A DNA stretch of 64,000 nt. Origin: Paraflavitalea devenefica (GTDB lineage: Bacteria > Bacteroidota > Bacteroidia > Chitinophagales > Chitinophagaceae). The stretch's first letter is position 1, and the number at the start of each line of letters is the position of its first letter. Below the pieces are notes generated by a model. That model was not told where the DNA came from. It worked only from the letters and a program-made list of their open reading frames with translations, and did no database searches. The translations under genes were made by a program, and so were the position numbers. The DNA lies in assembly GCF_011759375.1 (NCBI RefSeq), contig NZ_JAARML010000004.1:620001-684000 (forward strand), written 5' to 3'. Below are positions 35,201 through 42,950 of the stretch, one piece after another.

Positions 35201-36149
35201 TAGATGTGCCATTGCTCAGATTTGATATATGAATAGTCGTTGCTTCAATACCCACATCAGTAGTATACCCGATCACCTGCCCATCATTGCCCATGAAAAT
35301 AATGTCGACAGATGACGCCAGTGGCTTTTGCCGGATCAGCTTACGGTTGACCACATCCCATATTTCCAGGTAATACTGCTTCCCGTTATTTTTTACGACG
35401 AGTGCACAGTAGTTAAAGTCGTTGCTATAGCAAAGCTTATTGATCTCTCCCCCTTTAATCCACTTCAATACCCAGGGAGCAGGAGCTTTACTATAATATT
35501 TTATGGGCGGTTCATTTACAACCTGCAACCGGCTGCTTGTAAAGTTGGAATCTATTTCCTGCATTGCTTTATCCGACAATGAAAACCTGATCACCTCGAA
35601 AGGAGTAAAATATTCATAGGTATAATTGGACCTGAATATTGCCCCCGCGCTGTGCTTACCAGTATATAAAAACCTATTTTCCTGTCTATACCTGTTGAAG
35701 GTATCCCGGTACCAGTTCATGCCCCTACGCATGTCCTCAACACTTTTAACCACAGGCATTGTCATATAACGGCTCAATCTATCGGTAAGAATAGGCGCGC
35801 CGGAGTACAGATCCCTTAACTGAATATAGTTATTGCTTCCGCCAATAGCAATGAGCGAATCATTCGGACTGAATTCAATATCGGTTACAGGGCTTTTGTA
35901 TCCCAGCGTAAAAGGGAAAAGGATCTTTTGTGACAGGACATCCATTACATATACTCCTCTTCTTTCTCCGGACACACAGATGTATTTCCCATTTTTGGAT
36001 ACGCCGAAAGCACCAATTTCCCCGTAGGCTGTTTCTTCGTAATTCACCATGAGGCTATCCAGTATAGTTTCCTGGGCCATGGTTTGCCAGGAAAAAGACA
36101 GGCATAGGCATAGGTGTAAAATTGTCCTGAAACAGGTTGCTAATTTCAT
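32235..36149 (-). CDS. Secreted WD40-propeller protein with C-terminal caspase (C14) domain
   Basis: A 1304-residue exported protein. Signal peptide (LCLCLSFSWQTMAQ), then long WD40-like propeller regions (VTDIEFSPNDSLIAIGG, FDISPDGQYLAAYI, ITSLKFTRDNKYLLAGLQNG) over about 30-880, a beta linker, and a caspase-like domain at about 1055-1300. The catalytic dyad is visible: His1132 in LLQGHGAS and Cys1185 in NTCASGK. A perfect EF-hand-type loop DIDHDGQIRISE (1256-1267) follows, suggesting calcium binding as in other prokaryotic caspase homologues. It should be a cysteine protease in the periplasm or outside the cell, perhaps cued by the propeller. The substrate is unknown. Confidence 0.88.
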   Translation of the reverse strand: MKLATCFRTILHLCLCLSFSWQTMAQETILDSLMVNYEETAYGEIGAFGVSKNGKYICVSGERRGVYVMDVLSQKILFPFTLGYKSPVTDIEFSPNDSLIAIGGSNNYIQLRDLYSGAPILTDRLSRYMTMPVVKSVEDMRRGMNWYRDTFNRYRQENRFLYTGKHSAGAIFRSNYTYEYFTPFEVIRFSLSDKAMQEIDSNFTSSRLQVVNEPPIKYYSKAPAPWVLKWIKGGEINKLCYSNDFNYCALVVKNNGKQYYLEIWDVVNRKLIRQKPLASSVDIIFMGNDGQVIGYTTDVGIEATTIHISNLSNGTSRAVFSFSISERIPGYYYDNDRKYLYVYFKTAKTIENEPALNFLFQSLRKNKVLPVDTGNKDSSSLIYAIDTIGNIKTITPEGKVSPDNMMANEKGVYIQSGQFVSNLNTATWQSNAIYTVTDRNAISYLDVKGDSLFTGSPASYRVFNIRTLKQDKFVQLAAAGKIKQNPLSAAVYFQDTLNNLVTVNRNNEVQAMKIPAGKVKLIAQDPQVANLYFTSLSDNLFDRKTHSGLKMLNKATRQLRTINYTPGGEVKDPMGFVTQGLMGNGGQDAATVKYHKTSTVRNSTTDYYVHNFDISPDGQYLAAYINGQTDYDKLAGLLSDLFAKLGNGDSLTAGSELKFIAKLQSLVKEFIPGEIKLWKKATTGWTELPALTYFEGIYHKEPLPIKFSRDSRLLLTVNPANQSELMVWQLDSMKIHTTLSGITGDDLNSIDKTILINEFEISDDNRYVAIAYESNNIEIHDLHNPEGGLVYPAPPEIYTLSKITSLKFTRDNKYLLAGLQNGSMEMYGIESRSTYLKMYFGTKESDYYIPSPRNFYTCGKAAYKKISFALIGKTYPVSQFDFILNRPDFITYYFTHFFHTGRADSLKRMELVNRYAELVKKRVLNYERQPMWAKPELLYMFPPQVDIVNYDYLLKNQFTSGNRILLKLKLSGYDHAITNLQIKVNGSPLHGVRGLPVHTRDTLMEIYVPLDNGKNKIDLFCINEAGREGFRETVVIHCRQQQKIAKKGKLFFVALSINQYEGQLPAMRKSVIDAIALQNKLKEKNNAQKYSAIIVRNFFDKNVTRENIVQLKNELLHTLQPEDNLVVLLQGHGASVSEDGKYYFATVKTWAPGTQLSATTITSDLIEWLVDSLPTRNKLMVINTCASGKIDRDLGNKTPLLFEEMEATFEDLSDNTGTIVISATSANLAIQEGPLSEKNTPLIATLLKAISNNNADIDHDGQIRISELLNYIQNEVQYEKGNLKPKPAFRHNNIDNDFVLISAH

Positions 36150-36365
36150 TGTGTTGTTATTGGAAGATGATGAAAAGGCAGGTTTACAAGAGTACTGAGG
36201 CCTTTTGATAGGGGATGGAGAAAGTGAAGATGTAAGATATTAACGCAGGACAAGTTTACCAATACCCTATAAATGGTATTTAATGAGCATTTTTTTCCTC
36301 ATCCGGCCGGGCATAATTTTCGTATCTAAGGGTAGTACCTGTCTGCAAACCAACTACCTCATAAT

Positions 36366-37199
36366 ATGAGTACTTACCGCTTCCTCACCACCAGGCTGCT
36401 AATCCTGTCATTACTGGCGGCATCCTGCAATAAAGAAAAATCTGACAACACCCCACCACCTGTTGAAACCCAGCCTGCCACGTTAACGCCTGTTACACAA
36501 AATATAGGCACTAATATAGGTGGCTATTATGAAGCATTGCCCACACTGTATGGACAGAACCGGTCCCGGTATCCCCTGCTAATTTTCCTGCCTGGCGCAG
36601 CCCAATATGGGAATGGCGGCAGTACCGACCTGGGCAAGGTGCTGACAGATGGCACTCCCCTGCTGTTGAAACAACAGCAATTCCCGCCCAACTTTGGGGT
36701 GAAGGGACAAAACTTTTCTTTCATTGTGCTGGTGCCGCAGTTTAAACAAGAGCCGGTATATCCTGATTTACGGGCCTTTGTAGATTATGCTTTCAGCAAG
36801 TACCGGGTAAATGCCGCCCGTTTTTATCTTACCGGCTTTAGCCTGGGTGCCCGGCAAACGGCTGAGTTTGCTACCTTGTATCCCAGGGAACTGGCCGCCA
36901 TTGTCACTATGTCCGGAGCTTATTCCTATAACCTGCCCACCTCGGTAAAAAGTATTGCCGATAATAAGGTACCTGTATGGAGCTTTCACAATGAAGAGGA
37001 CCTGATCATCCCCTCACAGGAAACCAAATCATTTATAACGGCCATCAATGGTTACTCACCAGCCATACCAGCCAGGCAAACCATTTTCCCTACTTCTGAT
37101 GCTGTCCAAAAGCATGATTGCTGGACGAAGGTTTCCAACCCGGCTTATAAAGAAAATGATGTGAATATTTATGAGTGGATGCTGGGGTATACCCGGTAA
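36366..37199 (+). CDS. Alpha/beta-hydrolase lipoprotein (PHB-depolymerase/esterase-like)
   Basis: A 277-residue lipoprotein (Cys21 in LLAASC) with an alpha/beta-hydrolase fold. The nucleophile elbow is GFSLGA with Ser159, the likely acid Asp212 (NEEDLIIP) and the base His250 (QKHDCW). It resembles feruloyl-esterase or polyhydroxybutyrate-depolymerase-type esterases that act on polymer esters outside the cell. Pro-rich residues (TPPPVETQP) link the lipid anchor to the domain. It is divergent from the caspase gene and ends at a hairpin (37268-37293). Confidence 0.85.
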   Translation: MSTYRFLTTRLLILSLLAASCNKEKSDNTPPPVETQPATLTPVTQNIGTNIGGYYEALPTLYGQNRSRYPLLIFLPGAAQYGNGGSTDLGKVLTDGTPLLLKQQQFPPNFGVKGQNFSFIVLVPQFKQEPVYPDLRAFVDYAFSKYRVNAARFYLTGFSLGARQTAEFATLYPRELAAIVTMSGAYSYNLPTSVKSIADNKVPVWSFHNEEDLIIPSQETKSFITAINGYSPAIPARQTIFPTSDAVQKHDCWTKVSNPAYKENDVNIYEWMLGYTR

Positions 37200-37267
37200 A
37201 ATCAGTATCTTTAAAGTATCCTATTTACGCTCATGAAGCTGCATTACTATAAACGCTTTTTATATAG

Positions 37268-37299
37268 CAAACCCGGCCAAGATGCCGGGTTTGTCCTTT
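37268..37299 (+). terminator. Terminator after the esterase gene
   Basis: CAAACCCGGC/GCCGGGTTTG (37268-37277 with 37284-37293) is a perfect 10-bp stem with a 6-base loop, followed by TCCTTTCT, 68 bases after the stop codon. Confidence 0.75.
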
Positions 37300-37316
37300 C
37301 TACAACCAGCCGCCCG

Positions 37317-37371
37317 GCTACTTGTCAGCTACTGTTATGCTACTATTCAGCTACTATTAAGCTGCTGTTTA
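37317..37371. repeat. Five-copy 11-bp tandem repeat (second array)
   Basis: Units start at 37317, 37328, 37339, 37350 and 37361: GCTACTTGTCA, GCTACTGTTAT, GCTACTATTCA, GCTACTATTAA and GCTGCTGTTTA. The step is exactly 11 bases. A sixth related unit (GCTACTGTTTC) appears alone at 37481. The period is not a multiple of three and the array lies in non-coding DNA. Length and copy number match the array at 9607-9661, but the sequence differs. Confidence 0.85.
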
Positions 37372-37604
37372 CCTGCCCTTACCCTGGGTTTACGGGCCGT
37401 TTAACCCGGAGTTACTATGGACTTACCGGCTTCTCCCCCGCGCTTTCCCTCCCTTTAGGGTAGCTTATTCCTCGTGGTATGCTACTGTTTCCCTGCAAAT
37501 ACTGTAGCGGTATCCTATCCGTATTGTCTAAACATCCTCTTGCGGCAAGTATTGACTGGTGCAGGAGGCAGGCGAATGCAGTGTTGATGCAGGCTTTAGA
37601 TCAG

Positions 37605-37660
37605 GGTGAGCCGCCCCTGGAGGGCGGCCCACCCTTCGACAAGTTCAGGGTGACAACCCA
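37605..37660. repeat. Hairpin plus dispersed-repeat sequence
   Basis: GCCGCCC/GGGCGGC (37610-37616 with 37622-37628) lies inside GGTGAG...CCCACC. It is followed by TTCGACAAGTTCAGGGTGAC, a sequence I know as a widely dispersed bacterial intergenic repeat. A related palindrome occurs at 44012-44060. The rest of 37372-37871 holds no credible gene. Confidence 0.5.
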
Positions 37661-37871
37661 ATTTAAAAAAATGAAGCAAGGAGGCATTTTATCCTGATCA
37701 ATCGCTTGCATTAATGTATTTCATTAGCATACATCTACCATTTTATATGCTTCATTAAACAATATCAAACATCCTTCCCTATCAAAGTAAACAGGCGTTC
37801 ACCCTGATATGGACGTCCTTTCAATGTTTTCGAAATCAATGAATACGTGGTGCTATGGAGGTTAGATATTG

Positions 37872-37879
37872 TAAATTTG
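37872..37879 (+). promoter_or_regulatory. -7 promoter element for the 37895 gene
   Basis: TAAATTTG is an exact match to TAnnTTTG, 16 bases before the ATG at 37895. It argues against the longer reading from 37847, which would begin upstream of the promoter. No clear TTTG -33 partner is seen. Confidence 0.45.
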
Positions 37880-37894
37880 GTTAAATCATTTTTT

Positions 37895-38905
37895 ATGGCA
37901 CAGCAAGTTGGTCCCCTGTTCTACACAGGGTCAATGGGTGGTACTACCGGTTATAAAAGGAACGGTAAGTATTTCGTCAAAACAAAGAACATGATCACCC
38001 GCGATACGGTGCTCCATAGTCCGCGTTTTGTCCGCACCCGGGAGAATGCAAAGGAATGGCGACGGGCCGTGCGGGCCGGCATGCTGGTACGTCATAGCCT
38101 CCGGCATTTGATCAAGAACCTGCAACTGGCCGATACCCCTATCTCGGGCAGACTGAGTGCCTGGATGAACCGGATCGTGAAGTCGGACCCCGTGAGTGAC
38201 CGTGGGGCAAGGAGGATCACCAACGGACAACTGGAACTGCTGGAAGATTTTGCTTTCCGGAAAGGCGCTACCTTCAGCAGTGTATGCGCTGCCGGTCCGG
38301 TGAGTTCTATTGATACTGCTACTGGCCGGATGAAGATAGAACTGCGTTCTTTTGATCCGAGACAACGCATACAGCTACCTGAAGAAGTCAGAGCCACCCA
38401 TTTCAAGATCGTGCTGAATGGCGCCGCCATTGATTTTGAGCGGGAACAGTTTCAATGTGGCTATCAGGAAACCGATTATCTTTCAATGGAAGAAGTTACC
38501 GCTCCCATCTGCCTGGAACAACTGCTGGCGCCTACGCCAGGACAAGCGCTGCTGGTGGCTATTGGTGTGGTATTTTATGTGCAGGGTGAAGGCGGGCGGT
38601 ATGAAAGGGTGAGTGGTGGCGGGATGAGGGTGTTACAGGTGTCTGAACCAGGATTTGGGGAGATTGAAAGGATAAGGAGGAAAGAGGTAACTGCGGATAC
38701 AGAGGCAATCGCTGGTGTGGAGGTGGAGGGTTACTCTGTGGAGGGACTTGCTGATGAAATTGTAGAATCAGAAGCGAAAGGAGTTATGGGTTGCTTCGGG
38801 AAAAAATACGATGATCAGGCAATACAATATTCCAACTTATTGCCGGAAGTGAATTTCGGTGAAGAAGAGCAGGAACCTGCCATGGAATTAATAAATACAA
38901 GTTAG
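37895..38905 (+). CDS. Conserved-looking hypothetical protein (MAQQVGPLFYTGSMGGTTGY type)
   Basis: A 336-residue protein of unknown function without signal peptide or membrane helix. The N-terminal about 60 residues are strongly basic (KRNGKYFVKTKNMITRDTVL, then SPRFVRTRENAKEWRRAVRA). The middle is a mixed alpha/beta region containing RSFDPRQRI and a beta stretch (ALLVAIGVVFYVQGEGG). The C-terminal about 80 residues are acidic and low-complexity (Glu, Val). I believe similar proteins are common in Chitinophagaceae, but I cannot name a family. The start is set by the promoter element and the compact N-terminus. Confidence 0.72.
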   Translation: MAQQVGPLFYTGSMGGTTGYKRNGKYFVKTKNMITRDTVLHSPRFVRTRENAKEWRRAVRAGMLVRHSLRHLIKNLQLADTPISGRLSAWMNRIVKSDPVSDRGARRITNGQLELLEDFAFRKGATFSSVCAAGPVSSIDTATGRMKIELRSFDPRQRIQLPEEVRATHFKIVLNGAAIDFEREQFQCGYQETDYLSMEEVTAPICLEQLLAPTPGQALLVAIGVVFYVQGEGGRYERVSGGGMRVLQVSEPGFGEIERIRRKEVTADTEAIAGVEVEGYSVEGLADEIVESEAKGVMGCFGKKYDDQAIQYSNLLPEVNFGEEEQEPAMELINTS

Positions 38906-38975
38906 GCATAACGTGCCAACTGAATCAGTATTACAGCAAATAATGACAATTCTTAATTCGCAAATTGCGAATTGG

Positions 38976-39617
38976 CTATTCTTTTAAGTTGGGTGCATGC
39001 TCTTTGTAGTATATCACCCAGGTTATGATACACATCCAGGTAATGACGAACAGGAAGGTGCATTTTTGCACTACTGGTAAAGTATGTAACCAGTGGCCGG
39101 TATAGTAAATGTAGTTATTAACGCCAACCAGTAAAAGGCAACACGCTCCCATTACCAATAACTTATGCCACCGGTATTTGTACAAGGCAATGAAGGTGAC
39201 GATCAGTGCTATTATGCCCGGAATACTGGCCAGATTGAGGACGAGGTCGTGATATCTGGTAGACATAAAAGGAGCAATGACCATGGAGGTTATACCTGCA
39301 AAGGAGATAAATATCCTATACCAGCGGTTGGGCTTAAAAAGCCGGGGCAACAGCCACCAGAAAACAGCCAGCGCCACACAAAGTACACCCATCGCCCAAA
39401 CGGCCACGCGAGAACCCGGATTGTATTCACCATTCTTTGCCACGCTGCTCAACAATTCACACCAGTAATTGTGCTGTATGCTAAAACCCTTCGCTGTTGT
39501 GTCCATATTGGAACCTCCGGGATAGAAGAAAGCTGCTATGATGTATAAGAGGATGAAAAGGCAACATCCGAAGAACGGCGTTAAGAGCCAGATAGACTTG
39601 GGAAGGGGTTGTTTCAA
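38976..39617 (-). CDS. Six-helix membrane protein, DUF998-like
   Basis: A 213-residue integral membrane protein with six predicted helices (for example FFGCCLFILLYIIAAFFYPG, VLCVALAVFWWLL, IPGIIALIVTFIALY, LLVMGACCLLLVGV). The N-terminal layout, including a loop with SIQHNYWCELLSSVAKNG, fits DUF998-type proteins. The start is TTG 39617; the next ATG would remove the first helix. A 14-bp hairpin lies just upstream in its leader. The function is unknown. Confidence 0.75.
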   Translation of the reverse strand: MKQPLPKSIWLLTPFFGCCLFILLYIIAAFFYPGGSNMDTTAKGFSIQHNYWCELLSSVAKNGEYNPGSRVAVWAMGVLCVALAVFWWLLPRLFKPNRWYRIFISFAGITSMVIAPFMSTRYHDLVLNLASIPGIIALIVTFIALYKYRWHKLLVMGACCLLLVGVNNYIYYTGHWLHTLPVVQKCTFLFVITWMCIITWVIYYKEHAPNLKE

Positions 39618-39626
39618 TAGTGCCTG

Positions 39627-39662
39627 ATTTAGGAAAACGGCTGGATGCCCGTTTCCCTAAAT
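39627..39662. promoter_or_regulatory. Hairpin directly before the DUF998-like gene
   Basis: ATTTAGGAAAACGG pairs with CCGTTTCCCTAAAT (39627-39640 with 39649-39662, one mismatch) 9 bases before the TTG start on the minus strand. It could hide the start region in the mRNA or be an operator. Confidence 0.45.
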
Positions 39663-39729
39663 TAGGTTTTTAATCCATAACTCTTATGGTATTATTTTTT
39701 AGGAATATGCAGAGAACTTTACCGATCTT

Positions 39730-39764
39730 TTCCAATTGTGAACGCAGTGCGTTCACAATTGGAA
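39730..39764. terminator. Perfect 16-bp palindrome after the AlkC-like gene
   Basis: TTCCAATTGTGAACGC and GCGTTCACAATTGGAA flank a 3-base loop, 35 bases beyond the stop of the gene at 39800. No T-tract follows directly on the minus strand, so it may be a terminator or a regulator-binding dyad for the DUF998-like gene. Confidence 0.5.
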
Positions 39765-39799
39765 GGTAGCTTTTATAGCATTTCTTCTCTTTTGATAAG

Positions 39800-40900
39800 C
39801 TAAGCCGTTACGATGAATTGTTTTTGGGCCAGTTCCTGGCCGTTGATGACGATGGAGAGTGCATGCTGACCCGCATAGTGTTTGCGGGTAGTGAGGTTGC
39901 GGAAAGACTGGGTACGTTTGAAGGTATAGGTCTGTCCCGGCTGATAGGTATTCTCCGTGATCTTGAACAATTTCCTGTTGGCCTTGCCATTGGATTTCAT
40001 GTAATCAATACCATACTCCACCCGCAGCTTTAGCGGTTTAGTGCCGGTATTGGTCAGGTTAAAAGAAAAGTGCAACGCTTCTCCAATGCCAATGCTTTTA
40101 TACGCCAGCTTTAGTTTGTCCACTACTATTTTATCCGATACGGTCAGGCCAAATATTTTCAGGGCCTGCGGGTGGGCTTGCCGGAGGAGGGTGCGACTGC
40201 CATGTTTGATGATCCAATCGGTACGGGAAGAATGGCCCTGCCATTTTTGGACGATCTCCAATACAGTATCCGGGTTGTCTTTGGCAATGTCATTGAGGTT
40301 ATTGGCCACACTCTTGCGTACAAACTCCGACGTATCATCTTTCAGGTTTTCCAAGATGGGTAAGATGGGCGCGGGATCTTTTTTCAGGGCCGGCAATGCC
40401 ATGGCCCAGGGTAACCGCGGTCTGCACCCCTCACTGGAAAAACGGCGCACATGCAGGCTCTCATGCTTTGACCATTGCTGCATCTGGCGCATAGCCTTTT
40501 CCGGATAGCGCAGGATGAACGGACGGATGGCATATTCACAACTGATGAACTGGGTGATGAATTCCATGGCCTCCATAGAAGTATTGTAATGCTCCAGGCC
40601 AAAGTTCTCCACGTACTCTGTGAAGATCATGTATTCCAGGCCACCTTTTATGTCATTTTTACGGAGAGCCGTGATAAGGCTGTATATTTTCTCTATACTT
40701 TGATCGTATTGCCCGGGCAGGAATTGGTGCAACACGAGCGCAATGTGCTTCATGCGCTGTTTTAGTTCCCGCGCTTCCCAGGCATCATCCCGCACCTGTT
40801 GCAGGAATTGCCTTTTATCGAATCCCTGCAGGGTCTTGGCAAGTACCCCTGTAAATTGATGGAAGAAGATATCGTTATAGATGTTTTTGAAAGGCTCCAC
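39800..40900 (-). CDS. AlkC-like DNA alkylation repair protein with Ig-like tail
   Basis: A 366-residue protein of the HEAT-like-repeat DNA glycosylase superfamily (AlkC/AlkD), which excises alkylated bases such as 3-methyladenine. Helical repeats fill residues about 1-250, with HVRRFSSEGCRPRLPWAMAL and FVRKSVANNLNDIAKDNPD typical of AlkC. The C-terminal about 100 residues form an Ig-like beta-sandwich (LHFSFNLTNTGTKPLKLRVE), a feature known in AlkC. The start is GTG 40900; no in-frame ATG is available nearby. It is a single gene. Confidence 0.88.
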   Translation of the reverse strand: MEPFKNIYNDIFFHQFTGVLAKTLQGFDKRQFLQQVRDDAWEARELKQRMKHIALVLHQFLPGQYDQSIEKIYSLITALRKNDIKGGLEYMIFTEYVENFGLEHYNTSMEAMEFITQFISCEYAIRPFILRYPEKAMRQMQQWSKHESLHVRRFSSEGCRPRLPWAMALPALKKDPAPILPILENLKDDTSEFVRKSVANNLNDIAKDNPDTVLEIVQKWQGHSSRTDWIIKHGSRTLLRQAHPQALKIFGLTVSDKIVVDKLKLAYKSIGIGEALHFSFNLTNTGTKPLKLRVEYGIDYMKSNGKANRKLFKITENTYQPGQTYTFKRTQSFRNLTTRKHYAGQHALSIVINGQELAQKQFIVTA

Positions 40901-40935
40901 GATGAGGTCGTTTGGGATGCAATATACGGAACAAA

Positions 40936-40966
40936 GCCGCAGCGTCCATCTGAGAGACGCTGCGGC
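40936..40966. repeat. Dispersed hairpin repeat, copy 1
   Basis: GCCGCAGCGTC and GACGCTGCGGC form an 11-bp stem with a 9-base loop, between the AlkC-like gene and the lipoprotein gene ending at 40983. It shares its outer stem with copies at 42760-42791 and 49687-49718, and may also end the lipoprotein transcript. Confidence 0.65.
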
Positions 40967-40982
40967 GTATAGAGCCGGTCAC

Positions 40983-41813
40983 TCAATGTATATCGTCCTT
41001 GCATTCGTAATAATAGTAGCTTACCCCGGCGGTTTCGTGCACGGTAGGGTCATTGGGGGTATGCCGGAGGAAACGCGCTGTACGTTTTACCGGGTATACA
41101 TCATCATACTGGTAGGTATAGAGGGACTCCCTGAATTTGAACCAGGTCCCGTCCCCATTCCTTCCCTGTACCCCTTCATACACAAAGTTGTTTTGTGGTA
41201 TGGGCTCAAACTGCTGATGGATATCAGTAATGGGAAAGTAAAAAGGATTGAGCGTGGTATTGGGCCAGGTACTCAGGGGATTCACTTTGTGGTCATACTG
41301 GTATTCATAGATCAATGCCGGATTGATGAGATCGGTAAGATCGAAATAGAGGCGCCGTTTAAAGTTGGTGGATGGTCCGTCATACTCCCAACGAAGTACC
41401 TGGGAAGCGCCGGTACGCTCAATGACCCTGCCTCGCCCATCCAGCACATAGGTGTACAGGGTTTGGAACTGGTTATTCCGGAATTCATCAACGCGTATGA
41501 TGCGCCCGGCCTGGTACACGTATTTGAAAGGTCCATACTGACTGTCCCTCACGATCACCGGCCGGTGCAGATTATCATATTCCATTTTCATGATCACGAT
41601 GGGGTTGGGATTGAACATAGGCCGGGCATATAAGGAATCCAATAACCGCTTCTGCGTATAGCGGTAGCGGTATTCAACGCCATAGTTTTCCACGGAGTCA
41701 ATAACAGTGGCGATCTGGCAAAGTTTTTTGTAGGGGAAATCGGGTTTGTGGCAGGCAGCAGTGATGCACAGCCAGGCAGCCAATAAAAGGAATAAGGGGT
41801 TGATCTTTTTCAT
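40983..41813 (-). CDS. RHS/YD-repeat-like lipoprotein (paralogue 1)
   Basis: A 276-residue lipoprotein (Cys21 in CITAACHKPD). The mature part reads as repeated beta strands with YD-like units (YRYTQKRLLDSL, MEYDNLHRPVIVRD, YTYVLDGRGRVIERT, YEYQYDHKVNP), ending with YTYQYDDVYPVK. I start at ATG 41813; the frame runs 24 codons further without a signal peptide. It is a clear paralogue of the next gene upstream, which lies 40 bases away. The function is unknown. Confidence 0.8.
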   Translation of the reverse strand: MKKINPLFLLLAAWLCITAACHKPDFPYKKLCQIATVIDSVENYGVEYRYRYTQKRLLDSLYARPMFNPNPIVIMKMEYDNLHRPVIVRDSQYGPFKYVYQAGRIIRVDEFRNNQFQTLYTYVLDGRGRVIERTGASQVLRWEYDGPSTNFKRRLYFDLTDLINPALIYEYQYDHKVNPLSTWPNTTLNPFYFPITDIHQQFEPIPQNNFVYEGVQGRNGDGTWFKFRESLYTYQYDDVYPVKRTARFLRHTPNDPTVHETAGVSYYYYECKDDIH

Positions 41814-41853
41814 ACAAAAGATTAAATGGTTAAGAAATGTTGCTGAAAACAGT

Positions 41854-42723
41854 TTACAGTTTCGAGTTCGTATTATTATCTGCACAGTTATAGGTGAAAA
41901 TGGTGGTGCCCCTGGTAGTATCTACATTAGAGATGAACGGATTGCGGGTTAAGAGCAACAGATCATATTTTACCGGGTATACATCATCATATTGATAGGT
42001 ATACAGGTATTCCCGGAATGGTAGCAGGATGCCGCGGAGGGGGAGCAATACATTCAGGCGTGTCCAGTTGTTTTGGGGAATGGGTTCGAACTGATGACCT
42101 GCCTGCGCAACGATATCCAGGTAAAAAGGAATCAGTTTCATATTAGGCCAGGTAGTCATAGGGTTTACTTTATCGTCGTACTCATATTCGAAGGCCATAT
42201 AGACCTCCATAGGCTCGCCGGGACGCATAAACTGCATGTCCAGCTTGCGTTTGGGATTGACGGAGGCACCTTCATATTCCCAACGCAGGGCGCTGCTTTC
42301 TGCCTGGCGTTCTATGATGCGGCCCTGTGCATCGTATATAAAAGTGTACAGGGGATGGTACTGGTTATCGGCACCCAGCAAGTCAATCCTTACTATGCGG
42401 CCGCTTTGGTAGATGAATTTGTAATTACGGTTCTGGTTGTCCCTGAGCCCTACCGGCTTGCCCTGGTTGTTGTAGGTGATCTTCACATTGATGGGCGCTT
42501 CTGAACCGGTTACCGCGCGCACGGTCAATGAATCAAGTAAATGATAGTTGTTGTAGGCATACCTGGTAATGCGATCAGTAGTGGAGAAAGGGCTGGGATG
42601 GTAGGTGTCCTGAATACTTTTGATCTGGCAATATTCCTTACAGGGAATATCCGGCTTGTGACAGGAAACAAACAGGTAGCTGCCTGCAGCCATCCATAGC
42701 AAGGCAATGGTCATTTTTTTCAT
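41854..42723 (-). CDS. RHS/YD-repeat-like lipoprotein (paralogue 2)
   Basis: A 289-residue lipoprotein (Cys21 in LFVSCHKPD) with the same layout as its neighbour at 40983. Shared blocks include CHKPD, the CQI near the mature N-terminus, DDKVNPMTTWPN (DHKVNPLSTWPN in the other), QFEPIPQNN and YTYQYDDVYPVK. The two probably arose by tandem duplication and are cotranscribed. Nothing suggests they belong to the nearby sugar locus. The function is unknown. Confidence 0.8.
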   Translation of the reverse strand: MKKMTIALLWMAAGSYLFVSCHKPDIPCKEYCQIKSIQDTYHPSPFSTTDRITRYAYNNYHLLDSLTVRAVTGSEAPINVKITYNNQGKPVGLRDNQNRNYKFIYQSGRIVRIDLLGADNQYHPLYTFIYDAQGRIIERQAESSALRWEYEGASVNPKRKLDMQFMRPGEPMEVYMAFEYEYDDKVNPMTTWPNMKLIPFYLDIVAQAGHQFEPIPQNNWTRLNVLLPLRGILLPFREYLYTYQYDDVYPVKYDLLLLTRNPFISNVDTTRGTTIFTYNCADNNTNSKL

Positions 42724-42759
42724 AATGAAGGTTAAATGGTGAAGAAAAAAATATCAGGT

Positions 42760-42791
42760 CCGCAGCGTCCCCTACGGGAGACACTACGGGG
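42760..42791. repeat. Dispersed hairpin repeat, copy 2 (decayed)
   Basis: CCGCAGCGTCCCCTACGGGA followed by GACACTACGGGG matches the copy at 49687-49718 at most positions, but the right arm has diverged so the outer stem is partly broken. It lies just upstream of the 42723 lipoprotein start. Confidence 0.55.
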
Positions 42792-42950
42792 AAAAGTACA
42801 GAAAGGCCCATAGAAGATTGGTTGACTATTTGATAGCCAAAATGGTATGTGCTACTGTCAGAGGGAACAGATAACCAGGCAGGGAATGAACTTTACAGGA
42901 AGGATTGTATTGGAATGGGTATCGTGAATAGAGTACTAAGATAGGGAATT

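Noticed and set aside
37233..37463. A 76-codon open frame after the esterase gene
   Set aside because: It contains the terminator hairpin at 37268-37293 and the 11-bp repeat array, whose period is not a multiple of three, so it is very unlikely to be coding.
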